The notes below the pieces were generated by a model. It made no database searches, was not told the DNA's origin, and was given only the letters and a program-made list of their open reading frames with translations. Both the position numbers and the translations under genes were made by a program. From Acholeplasmataceae bacterium UBA2284 (lineage in GTDB: Bacteria; Bacillota_I; Bacilli_A; Acholeplasmatales; Acholeplasmataceae): a DNA stretch of 21,028 bases. The stretch spans positions 58,532 through 79,559 of the forward strand of contig DDWO01000017.1 in assembly GCA_002345705.1 (NCBI GenBank), given 5' to 3'. Positions within the stretch are counted from its first letter, which is position 1. The number at the start of each line of letters is the position of its first letter. Below are positions 6,482 through 14,801 of this stretch, one piece after another.

Positions 6482-8950
6482 ATGTTAAAAAAATGGTTTG
6501 ATCCAGGTAAAAGAGAAATTAAAGACGCTAAAAAAATAGCTGATGTTGTATTTTCTCTTGAAGCTGATATGGAGAAATTATCAGATGTTGAGCTTACTGC
6601 AAAGACATCATTATTTAAAGAAAGATATAAAAATGGAGAATCGCTAGAAAGTTTGATGCCTGAGGCTTTTGCTGTTGTGAGAGAAGCATCTAGACGTGTA
6701 ACTAAGCTTTTCCCGTATTATGTACAGGTATTAGGAGCAGTTGCAATATTCCATGGTAATATCGCTGAAATGAGAACCGGTGAAGGTAAAACATTAACAG
6801 CAGTTATGCCAGCGTATTTAAGTGCTTTAAATGGTGAAGGTGTTCATATCGTTACCGTAAACGAATACCTAGCAAAACGTGAAGCAGAGGGCGACATTGG
6901 CGACCTGTTTCGTTTTTTAGGTTTGACAGTAGGTCTTAACCTAAGAGAATTAACAAGAGATCAAAAAAAGGATGCATATGATTGCGATATCCTATATTCG
7001 ACAAACTCTGAATTAGGATTTGATTACCTTCGTGATCACATGGTTTTATATGCTAAGGATATGGTTGCTCAACGTGGACTCAATTACGCAATTATCGATG
7101 AAGTCGACTCCATCTTAATCGATGAAGCTAGAACTCCATTGATTATTTCAGGTGGATCTAAAAATAACCATAATTTATATCAAGCTGCAGATCGTTTCTC
7201 TAAATCTCTACGTGATGAGGATTTTGAAATTGATTTGGAATCAAAGAGTATTGCCTTGACTCCTTCAGGGATTAAAAAGGCAGAACAAATTTTCCAATTA
7301 GAAAACTTATATGATTTAAAGCATGTTACTCTCGTCCATCATATCAATAACGCACTTCGTGCCAATCATATTATGGCAAGAGACAAGGAATATGTCGTTG
7401 ATAATGATGAAGTCTTAATTGTTGACCAGTTTACTGGCCGTATTTTAAGAGGACGTCAATTTTCTGAAGGGCTTCACCAAGCCTTGGAAGCTAAGGAAGG
7501 CGTTCAAGTTAAGAAGGAAACAGTAACTGTTGCTACGATAACATATCAGAATTTCTTTAGAATGTATAAAAAGCTTTCTGGTATGACAGGTACTGCAAAA
7601 ACAGAGGAAGAGGAATTCCGCGACATCTATAACATGGACGTTGTTGAAGTTCCAACCAATGCTCCAGTCATCAGAAAAGATGAACCAGATTATATTTATG
7701 CAAGTTTGGAAGAAAAATTTAAGGCACTAGTTGATGAGGTTGAAGCAAGATATAAAATTGGTCAACCGATGCTAATTGGTACCATCGCAGTTGAAACATC
7801 AGAGGATTTATCACGTATGCTTAAGGCAAGACGTATACCTCATGAAGTATTGAATGCGAAGAATCACGAAAGAGAAGCTGAAATTGTTGCTAAAGCAGGT
7901 CTATTAGGCTCTGTGACGATTGCAACGAACATGGCTGGTCGTGGTACGGATATTAAGCTTGGTGCAGGTGTAGTTGAACTTGGTGGTTTAGCTGTCATCG
8001 GTAGTGAACGTCATGAATCCAGACGTATTGATAATCAGCTGCGTGGTCGTGCTGGACGTCAGGGCGACCCTGGTTACTCAAGATTCTATTTATCTGCAGA
8101 AGATGAATTGATGATGCGATTCGGTGGCGATACCTTTAAAAGAAGAATTGAAATGCTTGAAAGACTGAATACTACAGGACAACCTTTATCCTCTAAATTA
8201 TTCTCAAGATTTGTGACTAGTGCACAAAAGAGAATTGAAGGGAATAACTATGATTCACGTAAGAATGTCTTAAAATATGATGATGTACTTCGTAAGCAAA
8301 GAGAAATTATTTATAAGGAACGTCGTGATGTTTTAACATTACCTTCAATTGAAGATCAGGTTAGAGTGACTGTTAGAAATAGCCTATCTTCAACACTACA
8401 ACAATTTATTCATCCAGTTGGAAAAAATCAATTCAATATCGATGATGACAACATCATCGCAACCTTTAATGGTAATATTTTCTTGCCAAACACCTTAATC
8501 AAAGAAGAAATAGAAAAGATGGATGAAAATGAATTAAAGAATTATATTTTAGAATTAGCAGATCAGGAACTAGACCGTAAAAAGAGTCAAGTTCCACCTG
8601 AAGTCTTTAATGAATTTTTAAAGGTTGTAATGCTAAGAGTCATTGATACCTATTGGATGCGTCATATTGATACAATGAGTGAGCTCCGTCAGGGAGTATC
8701 CTTGCAGGCTTATGCACAGCAAAGTCCACTGGTAATTTACCAAAAGCAAGGTCTTGAAATGTTCAATGAAATGGTTAAAAACATTTCTAATGACGTTGCA
8801 AGATACGCAATTCGTGCTCAAATTCAATATAATGTTGAACGTGAGGCAGTCGTGAAAAATACACAAACCAATGAAGGTCGTTCAGATTCAAGACCAAAGA
8901 AACCAAAAGTAAGAAAAATTAGGGACAAGAGAAATCAACCTTGGCGTTAA
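6482..8950 (+). CDS. secA: Preprotein translocase ATPase SecA
   Basis: SecA is the cytosolic motor that drives unfolded preproteins through SecYEG using ATP. Motifs in order: MRTGEGKT (Walker A, 97-104), the DEVDSILIDEART helicase motif II with DEVD at 206-209, the preprotein cross-linking region, SGMTGTAKTEEEEF in the middle, and TNMAGRGTDIKLG and QLRGRAGRQGDPG in the second nucleotide-binding fold. The helical scaffold and wing follow, including MRVIDTYWMRHIDTM-type sequence near residue 720. The 822-residue protein is shorter than typical SecA because the C-terminal zinc-binding SEC-C tail (Cys-rich) is absent; it ends in a basic stretch instead. The start ATG follows AAAGGATG. The prfB ribosome-binding site overlaps the secA stop codon. 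Confidence 0.98.
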   Translation: MLKKWFDPGKREIKDAKKIADVVFSLEADMEKLSDVELTAKTSLFKERYKNGESLESLMPEAFAVVREASRRVTKLFPYYVQVLGAVAIFHGNIAEMRTGEGKTLTAVMPAYLSALNGEGVHIVTVNEYLAKREAEGDIGDLFRFLGLTVGLNLRELTRDQKKDAYDCDILYSTNSELGFDYLRDHMVLYAKDMVAQRGLNYAIIDEVDSILIDEARTPLIISGGSKNNHNLYQAADRFSKSLRDEDFEIDLESKSIALTPSGIKKAEQIFQLENLYDLKHVTLVHHINNALRANHIMARDKEYVVDNDEVLIVDQFTGRILRGRQFSEGLHQALEAKEGVQVKKETVTVATITYQNFFRMYKKLSGMTGTAKTEEEEFRDIYNMDVVEVPTNAPVIRKDEPDYIYASLEEKFKALVDEVEARYKIGQPMLIGTIAVETSEDLSRMLKARRIPHEVLNAKNHEREAEIVAKAGLLGSVTIATNMAGRGTDIKLGAGVVELGGLAVIGSERHESRRIDNQLRGRAGRQGDPGYSRFYLSAEDELMMRFGGDTFKRRIEMLERLNTTGQPLSSKLFSRFVTSAQKRIEGNNYDSRKNVLKYDDVLRKQREIIYKERRDVLTLPSIEDQVRVTVRNSLSSTLQQFIHPVGKNQFNIDDDNIIATFNGNIFLPNTLIKEEIEKMDENELKNYILELADQELDRKKSQVPPEVFNEFLKVVMLRVIDTYWMRHIDTMSELRQGVSLQAYAQQSPLVIYQKQGLEMFNEMVKNISNDVARYAIRAQIQYNVEREAVVKNTQTNEGRSDSRPKKPKVRKIRDKRNQPWR

Positions 8951-8962
8951 GGAGGTACTTTT

Positions 8963-10063
8963 TTGGAAACGTATGAAGTTAATAAAATATTATCTTTATT
9001 TGAAGAGAGTATCAATGATTTAAACAAAGCGCTAAATCCTAATAAGCTTGAAGAAGAGTATAAGAAGCTCAATCTTCAAATGCAGGAACCAAATTTTTGG
9101 TCAAATACCAATTTAGCTAAAAAAACTTCAAAGGAAGCAATGGAAATTCGTCAAAAACTTGACGATTTCTTTGCTTTAGAAAAAAAGTATAAAAATCTTG
9201 TCGAATGGTTTTCAGTTAGTGAAGAGGGTACTGAAGAATGGGTTATTTTAGAAAATGACATTGAAGCACTACAAAAAGAGCTAAAGGCATTTGAAATTGA
9301 AACTCTACTGAATGGCCTGTATGATAATAGCAACGCAATTATTGAATTACATCCCGGAGCTGGAGGAACTGAATCTCAGGACTGGGCAGATATGCTTTAC
9401 AGAATGTATACAAGATATGCACAACGAAGAAAATATAAAGTAGAAATTCTTGATTATCAATCGGGTGAAGAGGCTGGAATTAAGAGTGTTACGTTATTAA
9501 TTAAAGGTCCCTACGCTTATGGTTATCTAAAGGCTGAACGTGGAGTGCACAGATTGGTTAGAATATCACCTTTTGACTCCAATGCCAGAAGACACACATC
9601 ATTTGCATCGCTTGACGTTATCCCTGAAATCAATGACGATATTGATATCGATATTAAAGATGAGGATATCAAAATTGATGTTTATAGAAGTGGTGGTGCT
9701 GGTGGACAGTCTGTCAATACAACGGATTCCGCTGTAAGAATTACCCATCTAGCAACAAATATTGTTGTCACATGTCAAAATGAGCGTAGTCAATTAAAAA
9801 ATAAAGAAGCTGCAATGACCGTATTAAAATCAAAACTAGTTCAAGAAGAAATTAAAAAACAAGAAGAAAACATTAGAGCAATCAAGGGTGAACAAAAAGA
9901 AATTGGTTGGGGTTCACAAATTAGATCTTATGTCTTCCATCCATACCAAATGGTAAAAGACCATCGTACCAATTATGAAGTCTCTCAAGTCGATTTAGTT
10001 ATGGACGGAGAAATTGATGGATTTATCAATGCTTATTTAAAAGCAGGTGACAATCATGAATAA
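8963..10063 (+). CDS. prfB: Peptide chain release factor 2 (no frameshift)
   Basis: RF2 ends translation at UAA and UGA. The 366-residue protein shows the RF2-specific SPF tripeptide (202-204) that reads the stop codon and the GGQ loop (247-249) that triggers peptide release, plus LHPGAGGTESQDW (129-141) and GEQKEIGWGSQIRSYVFHPY near the end. After GGQ comes Ser where many RF2 proteins have His. The start is TTG at 8963, six bases after a perfect AAGGAGGT that overlaps the secA stop. Most bacterial prfB genes need a +1 frameshift at CTT-TGA around codon 25; here the equivalent codons 24-25 read CTA AAT and the frame is continuous. RF2 fits a genome where UGA is a stop, unlike Mycoplasma. Confidence 0.97.
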   Translation: METYEVNKILSLFEESINDLNKALNPNKLEEEYKKLNLQMQEPNFWSNTNLAKKTSKEAMEIRQKLDDFFALEKKYKNLVEWFSVSEEGTEEWVILENDIEALQKELKAFEIETLLNGLYDNSNAIIELHPGAGGTESQDWADMLYRMYTRYAQRRKYKVEILDYQSGEEAGIKSVTLLIKGPYAYGYLKAERGVHRLVRISPFDSNARRHTSFASLDVIPEINDDIDIDIKDEDIKIDVYRSGGAGGQSVNTTDSAVRITHLATNIVVTCQNERSQLKNKEAAMTVLKSKLVQEEIKKQEENIRAIKGEQKEIGWGSQIRSYVFHPYQMVKDHRTNYEVSQVDLVMDGEIDGFINAYLKAGDNHE

Positions 10064-10916
10064 AGCAAAAAGACGTGAAATTTTAGAAATCACAGTAGGT
10101 GTTATCCTACTTTCCTTAGGTTTCTATTTTTTCTTATTACCTTTAGGTTTAGTCATCGGTGGTGTGATGGGGGTAGCTGTCTTAATTCAAGATCAAGTTC
10201 CTGTTAGTACATTTATGTATATAGCAAATATCATACTCCTAATCATCGGTGGAATATTCTTAGGCAAAGTGTTTTTCTTCAAGACAGTATATGCTACATT
10301 ATTATCTCCAACACTTGTCTTTATACTTGAAAAAACAATTGATTCTAATTATTTTATGAGACATATGAATGAAAGTCCTCTGTTAATAGGAGCTACCTTT
10401 GGCGGTCTATTTATTGGTGCAGGACTTGGAATTGTTGTTAGAAATAACGGAACCACTGGCGGAATTGATGTTGTGCAGCGCATATTAAACAAATTTTTAA
10501 ATATACCATTTTCTACAGCTATGTATTTCACGGATGGAGCAGTTATTTTTATCGCCATGCTTATTAATTTCCAATTAGGACTTTACGCAGTAGGTTCAAT
10601 GATCATTATTGGTATTATCGTTGATCGGTTAGCAATTGAAGGAAAAGCAGGCTATACAGTCTTTATAGTGAGCTCTAATAGTGATTTGTTACAACAAAAA
10701 ATATATGAAAAAATTGATCGTGGATTGACTAAGGTTAAGGTTGTTGGTGGTTATTCTAAACAGGATAAGGAATTAATTATATGCACAGTAGATCGAAGAG
10801 AACTATATCCATTTAAGATGATTATTAAGGAAACAGATCCAACAGCATTTACATTTGTTACCAAGACTAAAGAAGCCTTAGGTCAAGGCTTTTCTAGGGA
10901 GGATGCGAAATGGTAG
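10056..10916 (+). CDS. YitT family membrane protein (DUF161/DUF2179)
   Basis: A 286-residue multi-pass membrane protein of the YitT type. The N-terminal two-thirds carry about five to six hydrophobic helices with the family's LGFYFFLLPLGLVIGGVMGVA opening and the NNGTTGGIDVV segment; the last ~85 residues are a soluble domain (about 198-286, starting YTVFIVSSN) matching DUF2179, which ends in FVTKTKEALGQGF. The transport or sensing role is not established. I chose ATG 10056 over the in-frame GTG at 10047 because AGGTGA (10045-10050) lies five bases before the ATG and would overlap the GTG. The gene overlaps prfB by 8 bases and the next gene by 7, indicating translational coupling. Confidence 0.88.
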   Translation: MNKAKRREILEITVGVILLSLGFYFFLLPLGLVIGGVMGVAVLIQDQVPVSTFMYIANIILLIIGGIFLGKVFFFKTVYATLLSPTLVFILEKTIDSNYFMRHMNESPLLIGATFGGLFIGAGLGIVVRNNGTTGGIDVVQRILNKFLNIPFSTAMYFTDGAVIFIAMLINFQLGLYAVGSMIIIGIIVDRLAIEGKAGYTVFIVSSNSDLLQQKIYEKIDRGLTKVKVVGGYSKQDKELIICTVDRRELYPFKMIIKETDPTAFTFVTKTKEALGQGFSREDAKW

Positions 10917-12415
10917 AGAAAAAATTAGGAATCTTATTTTTAGTTAGTGTCGTCCTTGCATTTCTAGCAGGTTTTTTCTCATCAAGAATTTTACCTGAAG
11001 TACCTGTTGGAAGTGGTGATGATATGTTTAATCTCATCACGGAGAGCTTTGAAAGATACTACTATTATGATATTGATGAAAAGGAAGAACTAGATGCATT
11101 TATTGAATCCATGCGTGCAACGATTAGCTCCTACGCAAAATCGAATAATGATCCATATACAAGACTTGTATCAACACCACTCAATACAACCCCATCTGAT
11201 AATGAAACATTTGTTGGTATCGGAATTAACTTAGTCTTTGAAGGTAATAATATTAGAATAACGAACGTAATCTATGGTAGCGCAGCACATCAAGTCTTAT
11301 ATCCAAATGATTTAATTGTTGGTATTGTAGTGGACGGTACTGAAATACTATTTGAAGATTTAGTAGGTGAAACTGAAGTTTTAAGCTATCTACAAGGTGA
11401 ATTAGGTGATACAAAGAGACTCATGGTTTTATCACCTGAATCCATATCAGCAGTCTATAAGGATATAACATATAGTGAATTTGCTACACCTTCAGTATAT
11501 ACTAGAGATTTAGGAGAAAGTGATATTGCTTATATCAAGATTACGCAGTTTGCTGCTGAAATTGAAGGTGTTTCATTAGGCACTGCAAGAGTATTTTCTG
11601 AAATTCTAAAAACACTTGAACAAACAACCCTATCAGGACAAAATAAAACATTAATTCTTGATTTAAGAGATAATCCAGGTGGATCTTTATCTGCACTTCA
11701 TAATCAAGGGATTAGTGGTGCATTTCCAGGTATAGTTCAACAGCTTTTAGTAAGAGATTTAGATAACCCAGCGTTTACAATGGTTCCTAAGAGCGGTAAA
11801 GTTCAAACGTTTATAGGAGGCTTAAGTGCTCCAAAGCCATATGATATAAAGATTTTAGTGAATGAAAACTCTGCATCAGCAGCTGAGGTATTAGCAGCTG
11901 CATTAAACACAAGAGGTGGATACGAGCTTTTCGGTGAAGAAACCTATGGTAAGGGAGTTTATCAAAACCAAGTTAGATTAAAGGACATCCAAGGCGTTCG
12001 TTATTCACTTGCATACACCGAAGGTGAATGGTTTTATGATGGTGGTAAAAATGTTTCTAACGATCCTTTAGTTGTTACATATATTGCTCAATCTGGTGTG
12101 AAAGCCATCGATATTCCATTATTTGTTGAAACACTATCCTTGGATATGGTTTCATATTCACTAACGACTTACCAGGATTTTCTAAACTATAGACTTGGAT
12201 TAACTGGCATAGATATGCTTAGAACAGATGGATATTTTGATCAAAAGACCTTAGATGCAGTGATTGCATATAATACAATTCATGCACTGAGTGTAACCAA
12301 TCAAATTACCTATGAAACATCTAAAATCATCTTTGATGAATATCTAGAAGATATGAGAGATGTTTCTCTAGATATCCAGCTTCAGGAACTAATTTCAATC
12401 ATTAAAAATAGCTAA
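10910..12415 (+). CDS. S41 family C-terminal processing protease with PDZ and peptidoglycan-binding-like domain
   Basis: A 501-residue Ctp-type serine protease, membrane-anchored by a single N-terminal helix (about 5-25) and acting outside the membrane. After the helical N-terminal region come a PDZ-like domain (about 98-180, with GIGINLVF and the APHAYP-style SAAHQVLYPNDLI) and the S41 core: YIKITQF, LILDLRDNPGG (248-258), NENSASAAEV and EETYGKGVYQ. The Ser-Lys dyad is S323 and K348, 25 residues apart as in E. coli Tsp. The C-terminus (about 425-480, with MLRTDGYFDQKTLDAVIAYN) resembles the peptidoglycan-binding domain of Bacillus CtpA/CtpB, which is odd if the host is wall-less. AGGGAGG precedes the ATG, which overlaps the yitT stop. 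Confidence 0.93.
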   Translation: MVEKKLGILFLVSVVLAFLAGFFSSRILPEVPVGSGDDMFNLITESFERYYYYDIDEKEELDAFIESMRATISSYAKSNNDPYTRLVSTPLNTTPSDNETFVGIGINLVFEGNNIRITNVIYGSAAHQVLYPNDLIVGIVVDGTEILFEDLVGETEVLSYLQGELGDTKRLMVLSPESISAVYKDITYSEFATPSVYTRDLGESDIAYIKITQFAAEIEGVSLGTARVFSEILKTLEQTTLSGQNKTLILDLRDNPGGSLSALHNQGISGAFPGIVQQLLVRDLDNPAFTMVPKSGKVQTFIGGLSAPKPYDIKILVNENSASAAEVLAAALNTRGGYELFGEETYGKGVYQNQVRLKDIQGVRYSLAYTEGEWFYDGGKNVSNDPLVVTYIAQSGVKAIDIPLFVETLSLDMVSYSLTTYQDFLNYRLGLTGIDMLRTDGYFDQKTLDAVIAYNTIHALSVTNQITYETSKIIFDEYLEDMRDVSLDIQLQELISIIKNS

Positions 12416-12416
12416 T

Positions 12417-13169
12417 ATGAAGAAAATAGAAAATGTAAAAAAACTAAAGAAAATCTATCAGATTGAAGTAAGTGAGCAAATCTATCCAATAGAGCCTGAA
12501 ATTTATATCAAATTTCATTTGAACGCAGGAATAGAACTAGAAGACAAGATTTGGAAAGAGCTTATATTAGAAAATGATTACCTAAGATATTATAAATTAG
12601 GGATCATTAAGCTTAAAAAAATGCTTACCAAATATGAAATGAAAAACTATCTCTTATCCCAAGGGGCGAGTGAAGGTATCATCAAACAGGTTATTTCAAA
12701 GTTTGTTGAAAGAAAATATCTTGATGATATATCATATGCGAAAGATTATATCCAAATGAAGAAATATCAATATGGACCTCTAATATTAGAACACCAACTC
12801 AAAGAAAAGGGAATCGATTTTGATTTAATTCAAGAACAAATTGAAAAAATAGATGAACATGAAATTCTATCACTTCAAATTCCTAAAAAGCTAGCATCGA
12901 TTAAGAATAAATCCATAAGACAAGCTTTAATCACTGTGAAGACTCATTTCATACGAAATGGATATTCGAATCATATTGTATCTAGCATTCTAGAAAATTC
13001 ATCTAGCTTCTATCAAGGAGATGAGATGAAGCTTTTGCAAAAGGATTATGATAAGCTATTGAATCGTTTATCTAAAAAGCTAAGTGGCTATGAGTTGAAA
13101 AGTTCAATTAAAGAAAGGCTATATCAAAAGGGATATAAGCTTGAAGACATTCTAAAAGTGCTTAACTAA
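12417..13169 (+). CDS. recX: Regulatory protein RecX
   Basis: A 250-residue basic, helix-rich protein with the tandem three-helix repeats of RecX, which binds RecA filaments and limits recombinase activity. Recognisable stretches are ALGIIKLKKMLTKYEMKNYLLSQG-type sequence near residues 60-80, FVERKYLDDISYAKDYI (97-113), the YGPLILEHQLKEKGID repeat start (118-133) and ELKSSIKERLYQKGYKLEDILKVL at the end. The length matches Gram-positive RecX, which has an N-terminal extension. The ATG lies one base after the preceding stop and no good Shine-Dalgarno sequence is near it, so it probably depends on coupled translation. No recA is in the window. Confidence 0.85.
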   Translation: MKKIENVKKLKKIYQIEVSEQIYPIEPEIYIKFHLNAGIELEDKIWKELILENDYLRYYKLGIIKLKKMLTKYEMKNYLLSQGASEGIIKQVISKFVERKYLDDISYAKDYIQMKKYQYGPLILEHQLKEKGIDFDLIQEQIEKIDEHEILSLQIPKKLASIKNKSIRQALITVKTHFIRNGYSNHIVSSILENSSSFYQGDEMKLLQKDYDKLLNRLSKKLSGYELKSSIKERLYQKGYKLEDILKVLN

Positions 13170-13177
13170 AACATTTG

Positions 13178-13215
13178 TCTCTTATCGTGGTAAAATCATG
13201 ATAAGAGATTTTTTT
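13178..13215 (+). terminator. Terminator hairpin after recX with an embedded promoter
   Basis: TCTCTTATC (13178-13186) is perfectly complementary to GATAAGAGA (13200-13208), with a 13-base loop and seven T (13209-13215). Transcripts arriving from recX should form it. The loop holds the extended -10 box of the next gene. Confidence 0.78.
13188..13196 (+). promoter_or_regulatory. Likely amidohydrolase promoter, extended -10 (TGGTAAAAT)
   Basis: TG-G-TAAAAT is a good extended -10 element in the loop of the recX terminator. A start near 13203 would lie within the hairpin's 3' arm, giving a leader of about 25 bases that cannot refold the terminator. No strong -35 box is seen. Confidence 0.5.
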
Positions 13216-13227
13216 ATGGAGGAATTT

Positions 13228-14712
13228 ATGAAGCTTTGGAAAAACGGATACTTTCACACCATGGAAGACCCAAAAACAACCTATCATTCGATGGCAACTG
13301 ATCATGGTTTAATTATTGGCTTTGATGATGATATTAAGGATCTTAAATTTGACCGTGAAATTGATTTGAACAAAGCACATGTCTATCCTGGATTTGTTGA
13401 TGCACATCTACATCTTTTAGGCTATGGACAAATGCTACTAAGACCAAATCTCTCATCTATTCATACGAAGGAAGAGATTTTAGTTGAGCTTAAAAAGCTA
13501 TTTAAAAATGAAAAGCTATTTGTTGAAGGCTATAGAGAATGTGGTATTACTAAAGATGATTTAAATCAAATATCAGTTGAGCATCCAATTCTTTTAAGAC
13601 ATAATGACTATCACAGCTTAACGGTTAACGATAAGGTTTTATCACTTGCAGGTATTACTCATCAAACAGGAGTTCTAACAGAAGAGGTTGCTCAGCACGC
13701 AATTGACTCTTTTCCAAAATATAGTCAAAAAGAAATCGAAAAGATATTAACGTATTCCTTAAAAAACTTATATAAATATGGAATTACAGGCGGTCACTCT
13801 GATGATTTATATTATTTCAATGGCTTTGATGAAACAGTTTCAGTTTTCGAAAATGTTTTAGATAAGTTTCCATTCCGTGCACATTTACTCATGCATCATA
13901 TGACTATAGATGATTTCAAAAAATCAGGAAGAACTTATTTAGATCAAACCTATTACTTACAGCTTGGTGCGGTTAAGATGTTTTATGATGGAACGATTTC
14001 CTCAAAAACAGCATTAATGAAAAAGCCTTATCTGAATTCAAATAATTATGGTCAAAATGTCAATGGAAAAGAAAAATTCATAGAAATCGTTAAAAAGGCT
14101 AGAGGCTATCACCTACCAATCGCAGTTCACGTGATAGGAGATCAAGGTCTTGATGAAGTGATTGAAATAATTAAAATGTATCCTCCAAAAATGTATCATC
14201 ATGATCGTTTAATTCATACACCATGGATAGCTAAGGAAACAATAGAAGAGCTAAAGAAATTAAGAGTTTCCCTAGATATTCAGCCACAATTTTTATCCAG
14301 TGATCTTCCATGGGCACTAGACTTTTTTCAAGGTACTCCAGACTTAGTCTTTCCTTGGAAAACATTACTAGATGCAGGATTAAATCTCGCAGGAAGCAGT
14401 GACGCACCTGTCGAAATACCCAATCCTCTATTAGGCATTCATGCCTCTGTATTTAGAGAATCTTCTCATGATGGAAAAGCTTATTTTTTAGAAGAAAGCC
14501 TATCAAGATTTGAAGCAATCTCGATGTATACGATAGGAGCTAATTACTCAACAGAGCATAAAAACAGAGGTTATTTAAAGGTTGGTTATGTTGCAGATTT
14601 ATCCATTTTTAAGCATGATTTACTCAGCATGCATAAGGATAAATTCAAGGAAGATATAGTTGAAATGACCGTTATAGATGAAAGAATTGTCTATGACAAA
14701 AATAAAGTGTAG
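13228..14712 (+). CDS. Amidohydrolase, YtcJ-like (Amidohydro_3)
   Basis: A 494-residue metal-dependent hydrolase of the YtcJ type. VDAHLHL places the first metal-binding His pair at 60 and 62; later come AVHVIGDQGLDEVI around 299-312, LIHTPWI near 331, and the catalytic-Asp region AGSSDAPVEIPNPLLGI near 390-405, all typical. The C-terminal YLKVGYVADLSIFKHDLL closes the beta-sandwich that amidohydrolases build from both ends. Substrate cannot be told from sequence; family members are annotated loosely as formamidase or exoenzyme-like. I start at ATG 13228 because GGAGGA lies five bases before it; an in-frame ATG at 13198 falls in the terminator hairpin. Confidence 0.88.
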   Translation: MKLWKNGYFHTMEDPKTTYHSMATDHGLIIGFDDDIKDLKFDREIDLNKAHVYPGFVDAHLHLLGYGQMLLRPNLSSIHTKEEILVELKKLFKNEKLFVEGYRECGITKDDLNQISVEHPILLRHNDYHSLTVNDKVLSLAGITHQTGVLTEEVAQHAIDSFPKYSQKEIEKILTYSLKNLYKYGITGGHSDDLYYFNGFDETVSVFENVLDKFPFRAHLLMHHMTIDDFKKSGRTYLDQTYYLQLGAVKMFYDGTISSKTALMKKPYLNSNNYGQNVNGKEKFIEIVKKARGYHLPIAVHVIGDQGLDEVIEIIKMYPPKMYHHDRLIHTPWIAKETIEELKKLRVSLDIQPQFLSSDLPWALDFFQGTPDLVFPWKTLLDAGLNLAGSSDAPVEIPNPLLGIHASVFRESSHDGKAYFLEESLSRFEAISMYTIGANYSTEHKNRGYLKVGYVADLSIFKHDLLSMHKDKFKEDIVEMTVIDERIVYDKNKV

Positions 14713-14738
14713 AAATATTCATTTTATAGGCATAACAT

Positions 14739-14756
14739 TTGATTTACATTGATTTA
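14739..14756 (+). repeat. Direct repeat TTGATTTA x2, one helical turn apart
   Basis: TTGATTTA occurs at 14739-14746 and 14749-14756. The 10-base period puts both copies on the same DNA face, within the -35 to -10 span of the likely promoter. It could be a regulator site; it could also be chance in AT-rich DNA. Confidence 0.5.
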
Positions 14757-14768
14757 TATTGTTAAAAT
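14739..14768 (+). promoter_or_regulatory. Likely promoter of the DsbA-like gene (TTGATT-18-TAAAAT)
   Basis: TTGATT (14739-14744) and TAAAAT (14763-14768) are 18 bases apart, with TG at 14760-14761 giving an extended -10 box. The -35 box is the first copy of a duplicated TTGATTTA. No terminator separates this from the preceding gene, so some read-through is possible. Confidence 0.6.
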
Positions 14769-14801
14769 ACATGTAATCATTGAAAAAAAGGATGATCTAA
14801 A

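Noticed and set aside
10047..10055. In-frame GTG start for the YitT-family gene
   Set aside because: It overlaps AGGTGA, which is ideally spaced for ATG 10056.
13198..13227. In-frame upstream ATG codons for the amidohydrolase
   Set aside because: They fall in the terminator hairpin and T-run, and GGAGGA is placed for ATG 13228.
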